Source: Vitellaria paradoxa (lineage: Eukaryota; Streptophyta; Magnoliopsida; Ericales; Sapotaceae). From it: DNA of 64,000 bases. This document shows positions 57,750 through 64,000 of the stretch, in pieces; the stretch's first letter is position 1; each line of letters begins with the position of its first letter. The stretch covers positions 34,750,402 through 34,814,401 of the forward strand of contig CM034238.1 in the NCBI GenBank assembly GCA_019916065.1, read 5' to 3'. The notes under the pieces were generated by a model. That model searched no databases. It was not told the DNA's origin and saw only the letters and a list, made by a program, of their open reading frames with translations. Made by a program: the position numbers and the translations under genes.

Positions 57750-58569
57750 GACCCCGTTTGGTAACATTTATACTTACTATTTTTTTATTGATGTTTAAAG
57801 ATTTTTGAAAACAAGCAGCAATGTGTTTGTTGAATTTATTTTAAATTTTTTTGTTTCCAAGAAAATAAAAATTTAAATAAAAAATGTAAACAAAAAAAAT
57901 ATTTTTACTCTTTTTTTCCCTTTAAAAATATTTTGTCAATTTTAAACTTTCGTCCATTTTTGTTGCATCAAATTAAAACAAATTATTTTATTTAAATATT
58001 TTATCAAACTAAAATTATTTTTAATAAATAATATAACTATTTTTAAAATAATTAATTATTATTAAATTAACTATTTAATTTAATTTAGTTTAATTAATTT
58101 AAAAAATAAAAAATATAATTGCATTTATTAAATTAAATTGAATAGTTATTAATTTAATTTTTTAATTTAAATAGTTCAATTAATATGAAATATCTTATTT
58201 CAAATAAATAATATAATTTAATTATATTTAATATATTTTATTTTTATTGAGATAAATTATTATTCATAAATAATATAAATAATATAATTTAATGTTTTTT
58301 ATTTAATTTAATTTAATTCAATTAATTAATGTAATTAATTATTAACTTAATATGAAATATACTTTATTAACTTTGATTAGTTTTTTTAAAAAATTAATAA
58401 AATTAAATATTTTATTAAAATGAAAATTAATTATTATAAACAAAATTGTATTTTCAAATGTAATTTTAGTTTTTATCTTAGGAACAAAGAAACGATTATA
58501 AAAAATGAAACTTAAAAAACATGGACAAATAAACATAAATACAAAAATGGCAGCATTACTAAATCAGTC
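57750..58569. mobile_element. hAT-like MITE, about 0.8 kb
   Basis: The left end ccccgtttggtaacattt is answered on the right by the reverse complement of cattactaaatcag, in the gggtccgtttggtaac style common in plant hAT MITEs. Flanks gatattaa and ataattaa are similar but not identical 8-mers, so the duplication is uncertain. The inside is very AT-rich and non-coding. A related end (ggtcatttggtaatgttact) lies at about 11028, inside the foldback element. Confidence 0.5.
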
Positions 58570-59689
58570 ATAATTAAATCTTGGTTTTATTGTGGATGTA
58601 CGAGTTGTGTGAGACTTTTTTTAGTATTTGAATATTTTTGTGAATTTTAAATTTGTGGTTTTATTTTAAAAAATTATTAAAATAAGTTATTAATTAAACA
58701 AAAAATGTTAATTACTTCTAAATTTAAAATAAATAATGTTGTTATATATATGCATTATGCATTGAACCGGTAACTATTGAATAATAATATATTGAGCTGC
58801 GGAAAATTAATCAGCAGTCAAAGTATTTTAGCATAAAATATTTGTCTCAAAATATATGTGTATATATTTTATCAAAATGATGTGCGAACCCTATAATAGT
58901 CATTTTACTTTAATCAAATTTTCATTTAGAGTATTATCTTAAAAAAAATATTATCTTGGAAAAAAATTGCTTTAAATTTATTTTTGAAAAGCATTTGCTT
59001 ATTATCCAAATTAAATTAAATTTGAAATTGAATGTTTACCCTTACTAGTGGAAAAATAATTGTATGTATAATTAATAGGTTGTATTATTAGCTTATTTAA
59101 ACCCGTTAATCTAATATATATTATCTTATCTGTCCAATTATATCTGTTAATAATTTTAGTTAGGTTGAAATTCGTTTAATTTGAATTTAATTAGACGGAT
59201 TAATAGATTTAGATAATCATTTCCACCTCAATTGACAATTAAACCATGGTTGTATCAAATTGCACCACACAAAAACTTGTGTTTGTTTGATATAAGGGAC
59301 GATAAAGGTACAAAGAACTATTACAATTTTAAGTCTTGCAAAATATACTAACGACTGAGAACTTAATAAGCGTATCCTTTTGTTAAGAAATCTTATTTTT
59401 TTTAAATTTTTTAAAAGATCTTGTTACTATTAAAATATTAATTATCATCTCATCTAAAAACTAAAACTGCTAAAGAAATTATTGTTCACAGTTACACTTA
59501 AATTGTTAGAGAAGTGACATATTTATTATTTATAGTAATTTATTTTGTCTTTTAACTTCTAAGAACCAGGTACTTGAGGGCTTATAAATCTATTGACCAT
59601 AGAAGTAGAGTTGTTTGTGATATCAGCTACCCATGCTTAAGGTGCAAATGTAGCGACTATTGGACTTCTTACAATATGTATTGAAATTT
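58570..59689. other. AT-rich intergenic DNA
   Basis: No gene, RNA or bounded element recognised. Confidence 0.45.
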
Positions 59690-60430
59690 TTAGGGTATAT
59701 TTGGAGTGAGCAGTTATTGAGAAAAAGAAGATGATAGGAAAAAGGTAAAGGAAATTTTTTTAAAAAAGGGAAAAAAATATAAAATTCAATATGCGTTTAT
59801 ATTTGAATGAATCAAAAAATATAAGTAAATGAAAGCATTTATCGCTGAATTAGTTTTTTTAATTTAATTATTTTTAGTTTCTCAAATCTCATACTTAATC
59901 TTTCTTATTTTTCATCACTAGAAATTTTGAATTCTCTTTCATTTCCTTTTTATTTGATAAATCCTCGATCCAAATACAATTTTAGCGTTCATTTAGTTGG
60001 CAATGAGAGAATGAGGTAAGCTTGAGAGTAGAAAAGAAGTGTGCGTGAAAGTAAAAATAATTATGTTTGGTATGAGATTGAACATGAAGGGTGGGTCTAG
60101 TGTATTCTTGAAATGGTAGAATTAGGTGGGTGTAGCATATACTTGAAATGGAAGAATTAGGGGTGCACCTATATGGAGGCATGCAAGGGTCCCCCCCGGG
60201 GCCAGTTTTTTTCGGTGAAAGACCAAATTATACCTAATATTTTAGTTTTTTTACAAAATTTCCATTAACCCTAAGTTATCAAACGTCTACTCTCTCATCT
60301 TTATGTTCTAGGCGAAACACCCTTTCTCTCTCCTTCACAACAATTGACATTGCTTCTCCCATTTCTAGCCCTCATTGCGACTAACCACCCTTTTTTTCAA
60401 TATTGTTGGTCAAAGGTCACCCTCTTTTCT
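59690..60430 (+). repeat. Dispersed repeat, uninterrupted copy
   Basis: Matches 50746-50881 joined to 53599-54290 and has no LTR at the corresponding point (about 59775). Starts with gaaatttttagggtatattt and ends near gttggtcaaaggtcaccctc. Confidence 0.75.
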
Positions 60431-60659
60431 CCATATCTCTGTGTAACCTTCCCATGTCTAAGATTAAACCAATTGATTATATAGCTACTTTCTTATTTAT
60501 TAAGTCAAATTTTAGAAAATAATTAAAGGAGATTTTTTTTTTTAATTTTTTGCAGTGCCTTTTTGTTTTTAACTTATATATATATATATATATGAGAGAA
60601 AGATCTTTGTATTAACATTTCTTACTTGTGTTCAGTATGGATGCACCTAGCCACTTTTG

Positions 60660-61320
60660 TTTCTTTCCTTTAAAAGATGTGTCCTCTCTAATATTCTCTA
60701 CATTCAGGATATGGTCCCTCTCTAAAATTTAACTATTTTTTTAATTATTATTTATAGTCCACAATTTAAAAAACTAACTTTTTTTTTTGGCTAATTTTAG
60801 AAAACCAACTTATTATACCATCTATACATATATATCAATTTATTTTTATTTATTAAATATAATTTATAATATTAGTTATAATTTTTTATAGGATTAAATT
60901 CAAGCCAAAAATAAAATAAAATAAAATTTGGCCATCCAAACCAACAAACTTGAATTCGTCACTGACCGTGTGTACATGCACAAATAAGGTAGATCCTGCC
61001 AGGAAATGAATAATTTACCTTTATAACTTTTATAAAAAGATATGGCCTACTGCCTTTGTAGCAATTTGACATGGCCTATTCTCTTTGAAGCAATTTAATA
61101 AAATTTGGACTTTTTTAACATACAACAAATTTAAATGCATTGTGATCTGAAGCTCCAAATTCTCTATGAAATGGATTAGTCTGAATGAAAGAAAAAAGCA
61201 ATTTATGGAATTGATTTAGAATTGAATCAGCATGATGAATTTTGTTCCAATTTCCAAAATCAATCCGTTCGAATTGAAAAATTTGTAATAGCACTATGAT
61301 AAGTCATTACATTTTTTTTT
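60660..61320 (+). repeat. Direct duplication, copy 1 (receptor-kinase upstream block)
   Basis: ttaaaagatgtgtcctctct at about 60671 and gcattgtgatctgaagctcc at about 61138 match 62335-62880 in order and orientation, down to ttcgaattgaaaaatttgta. In copy 2 the block directly precedes the LRR gene relic; here it is followed by non-LRR sequence. Confidence 0.7.
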
Positions 61321-61734
61321 TTTTTCCCAAACACAATAAGTCACCTTTTTTTCAGCTTTAAAAAAATTAATTTTTTTTCCAATACAAAAAAGAAAATTAT
61401 ATTATTATGCAAATTAAACATGCCCCAAAACAAGGCATAAGAGGTGAAGGGGATCACATACAAGGATTTGACATTTTCAGATTTATTTTTTAAATATTAC
61501 TTGCCACTTTTGTTCGTTCTTTTAAGCTTCAAATTATTTTCAATTTTAAGTTCTTAAATTCAAATTTCAGTAGTTCATTTAATCTCTAATTAATTTAACC
61601 ATTTAATTTAAAAACGTAATTTTTATTAAATCCCGGCTATTAATCCAACCATCCAACTTAAAAGCGTAATTTTTTATTTTTTTAAAGGGCAATTAGTAAA
61701 ATGCTATCCGATCAATTTCTCAACCTCTCCAAAA

Positions 61735-62212
61735 TCTTTTCCTTTTCCGTTTAACTCAAACTCGTTGAGGCAGATAAGGAACGAGATGGTGATGAAACTG
61801 CAACAGAAGGAGAGAAGGTTGTGGGAAATGAATTCCGATTTCGAGCGGTAAGCATTTGGAGGGTGTTTCGAAGGAAACACAGATGGCGAAGGAGGGTTTG
61901 AGGGTTTCGGTACAGTTTCTCCCTCTTTTTACTGAGATTTTGGGCTTAATCCCCAAATGGGTTCTGGGATTTTTAGTTCTGTTCTTCTAACGCTATTATT
62001 TCGGCCTTTGATTTGTCGGCAACCCAACACTGATGGGTACTTTGTCTCTTGTTTCCTCCCATTTGTACATGGCAGGAAGTGTTGTGCAAAGAAAAAAAAA
62101 TGTTGTTGGGTTGGTAGCTTCCGGTTTGGGGCTATATGGTTTGATTCCTGACACTACCATTGAAAAGCTTAGTCCCCAGAAATGTTCGGAGGATTTTCAG
62201 GAGGTTGATTGA
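61735..62212 (+). pseudogene. Possible small gene or gene remnant, family unknown
   Basis: Three protein-like stretches follow each other on the plus strand. First, up to 61847, a helical charged piece with IRNEMVMKLQQKERRLWEMN, ending at a donor-like gcg|gtaagc (GT at 61848-61849). Second, about 61853-61990, a hydrophobic piece with MAKEGLRVSVQFLPLFTEIL and a stop at about 61990. Third, an ORF 62033-62212 of 59 codons with GLVASGLGLYGLIPDTTIEK and a TGA. Composition is clearly less AT-rich than the flanks. No family was recognised. It could be a small spliced gene, or a captured and decayed fragment. Each stretch alone could be chance. Confidence 0.3.
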
Positions 62213-62334
62213 TTAACAAGATTTGTTAATAATTTACTGGTTTATCCTTTAAAAAAACTAAAAAAAATTGTACTTTTAAATAAATATTAAAATAAGCAGT
62301 TGAAATTTAAATTTACGAACCGAATACTTCTTTT

Positions 62335-62880
62335 AAAAGGTGTGTCCTCTCTCATATGCATTCATGACGTGGTCCTTCCTTAAAATTTAATTATTTTTTT
62401 TAATTGTTATGTATAGTTCAAAATTTAAAAGGCCAATCATCTATATATATTCATTTTTTATTTACTAAATATAATTTATAATATTAGCTTAATTTTTTTT
62501 AACTTAAATTGAAGCCAAAGTAAAGGAAAGGAAAAAATGACCGTAAGACAAAAATTCTGAGTTTGTTTTTGATAATACGTACATATGCAAATAATGTGGA
62601 GCTTATTAGGTAACATATAATTCAAGTGTGAAAATAAAAGGACGTGGCCAATTCTAAGTAGCAATTTAATAAAATTGGCCCCTTTGACATACACCAAATT
62701 TGAATGCATTGTGATCTGAAGCTCTAAATTCTCTGTGAAATAGACTAGTGTGAATGAAAGAAGAAAACAATTTATGAAAATGCATTCAAATTGAAGCACA
62801 ATGAGGAATTTTCTTCCGCTTTCCAATCCGTTCGAATTGAAAAATTTGTAATAGCTCTATGATAAGTCTTAATACCTTAA
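62335..62880 (+). repeat. Direct duplication, copy 2, upstream of the receptor-kinase relic
   Basis: Partner of 60660-61320, about 1.6 kb downstream, ending about 215 bp before the LRR start codon. Antisense frames within it are not called as genes. Confidence 0.7.
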
Positions 62881-62983
62881 TGGGGCAGGCATCCCAAAAA
62901 TCTTGATCCATTTAATGTTGTTGATTGTAGACATTGTCTCGTAGAATTGAAGTTTGTCCACATAAAATAGTTATTTGTTTTGG

Positions 62984-62990
62984 TATATAA
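62984..62990 (+). promoter_or_regulatory. TATA-like box upstream of the receptor-kinase relic
   Basis: TATATAA about 106 nt before the ATG at 63096. Its use is inferred from position only. Confidence 0.35.
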
Positions 62991-63095
62991 TTTTGTTCTT
63001 CTCCAAGCATACAACCACATTTCTAAGGAGTTTAAACCACCCTTGATCTTGTGTGACCACCACCACAACTTCTATAATCTGATACAATTGAATCG

Positions 63096-64000
63096 ATGCG
63101 CTCTAGGATTTCAAGTGCTGCTTTGCTTCTCTTCTTGTGGATGTCTTTCATGCAAAATGTTTCTTCCCTCCTTGCTACCAACATAGGCAGCAAAATTGAT
63201 GGATATGAGACGGATCAGTTAGCGTTGCTTGCCATCAAAGATCCAATGACTTATGATCTGATGCTGATCACTAGCTCATAGAACAATTCTCTCCACTTCT
63301 GCCAATGGCAAGGCGTGTCATGTGGACATCGCCATCAAAGAGTCAGTGTCCTGAATTTAGGGTCTTCTAGGTTAGTTGGGTCGATATCTCCTTCTATTGG
63401 AAACCTTAGTTTTCTCAAAACTCTGGATCTCTCAAACAACAGCTTCTCAGGAGAAATCTCACATGAAGTTGGTCTGTTATTCATGATCCAATTTCTAGAC
63501 TTGACGGATAACTCATTTGAAGGAGAAATTCCAACCAATCTCTCTAATTGCTTTAACTTGGAAACCCTCATACAACATTGCAACAAGCTCACTGGGAAAG
63601 TTCCTGCAGCCCTAGGCTCCTTAACAAAGCTGGTGGAACTTGATATATATAAAAATAATTTCATAGGAACAACTGCATCATTTTTGGGGAATTTTTTATC
63701 TCTTAAAACTCTTTTTGTAGGTGAAAATGAGTTGGAGGGAAGTATCACTGGCTCATTAGGCCACCTGAAAAGCCTATAATACCTTGACCTCTGTTTTAAT
63801 AATCTATATGGAATTATCCCTCCATCTATCTATAGTCTTTCGTCGCTTATTAGTTTCATCGAGTCGAACAATCAACTACAAGGAAATCTTCCTAAGAATT
63901 TAAGGATTGCCACTCCAAAACTCCATGTGGTTGACATTTTCTTGGACCAGTTTAGTGGAACGATTCTAGCTTCAATTTCAACTGGTTCAAACCCTATAAT
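63096..64000 (+). pseudogene. LRR receptor-like kinase (subfamily XII style), N-terminal part with two in-frame stops; runs off the window
   Basis: Family role: plasma-membrane receptor kinases of the FLS2/EFR/Xa21 type, which sense ligands with extracellular LRRs. From the ATG at 63096: signal peptide (about residues 7-25, AALLLFLWMSFMQNVSSLLA), then the LRRNT cap with ETDQLALLAIKDPM and, after a stop, [11 protein letters not shown], then plant-type 24-residue LRRs ([42 protein letters not shown] and so on) to the window end. All pieces are in one frame. Break 1: TAG at 63279-63281, where the cap normally has Trp. Break 2: TAA at 63777-63779, between two LRRs. The cap also looks a few residues short after LLAIK. 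Transmembrane and kinase parts would lie beyond 64000. The reading frame is otherwise well kept, so the decay is recent. Confidence 0.88.

Noticed and set aside
63335..63748. 137-codon minus-strand frame
   Set aside because: It is antisense to the LRR repeats; its length follows from the repetitive LRR codons.

Overview
This window is AT-rich nuclear DNA of a flowering plant, most likely a dicot. The evidence is a plant-type subtilase, an LRR receptor-kinase relic, Ty3/Gypsy chromovirus-type elements primed by initiator tRNA-Met, Au-type tRNA-derived SINEs, and Mutator-, Harbinger- and hAT-like MITEs. The species cannot be named from the sequence. Host coding sequence is confined to the two ends; most of the rest is transposon-derived.

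Layout. 1-1195 (minus): N-terminal half of an intact-looking subtilisin-like protease with a TATA box just upstream. 1.3-13.8 kb: AT-rich repeats in both orientations, a ~1.65 kb segmental duplication (about 3.47-5.24 kb and 11.68-13.33 kb), a G-box cluster (6.24-6.36 kb), an Au-like SINE with a perfect 18-bp target duplication (7.91-8.20 kb) and a ~1.4 kb foldback element (10.2-11.7 kb). 13.8-24.8 kb: a four-layer nest. A Mutator-like MITE (9-bp TSD) carries a non-coding LTR retrotransposon (LARD, 13814-24591, minus, TSD aattt); the LARD internal region received an Au-like SINE; and a same-family solo LTR (19037-21237, plus, TSD aaaaa) landed inside the left target duplication of that SINE. 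26.3-35.1 kb: a structurally complete Ty3/Gypsy element (minus, TSD aacca) whose gag-pol is decayed by about twelve stops, two frameshifts and several lost catalytic residues. 36.4-42.8 kb: two diverged LARD-type pieces, head to head. 42.8-53.6 kb: LTR fragments and two solo LTRs (46171-48989 and 50882-53598) with a Tourist-like MITE. 55.08-57.37 kb: a probable non-autonomous TIR element with a ~265-bp tandem array rich in perfect palindromes and a second 81-bp array. 57.7-62.9 kb: a hAT-like MITE, repeated blocks, a possible small gene remnant, and a duplicated block that directly precedes the receptor-kinase relic (63096 to the window end, plus), which has two in-frame stops.

How the parts relate. 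The LARD copies and the coding Gypsy element share LTR ends (TG...GGCGTGACA), the same kind of PBS, a 5' leader box and a pre-PPT box, so they look like a non-autonomous/autonomous set. The coding element here looks too damaged to supply active enzymes, so the supplier would be elsewhere. All function statements are made by eye from motifs; no search was run.
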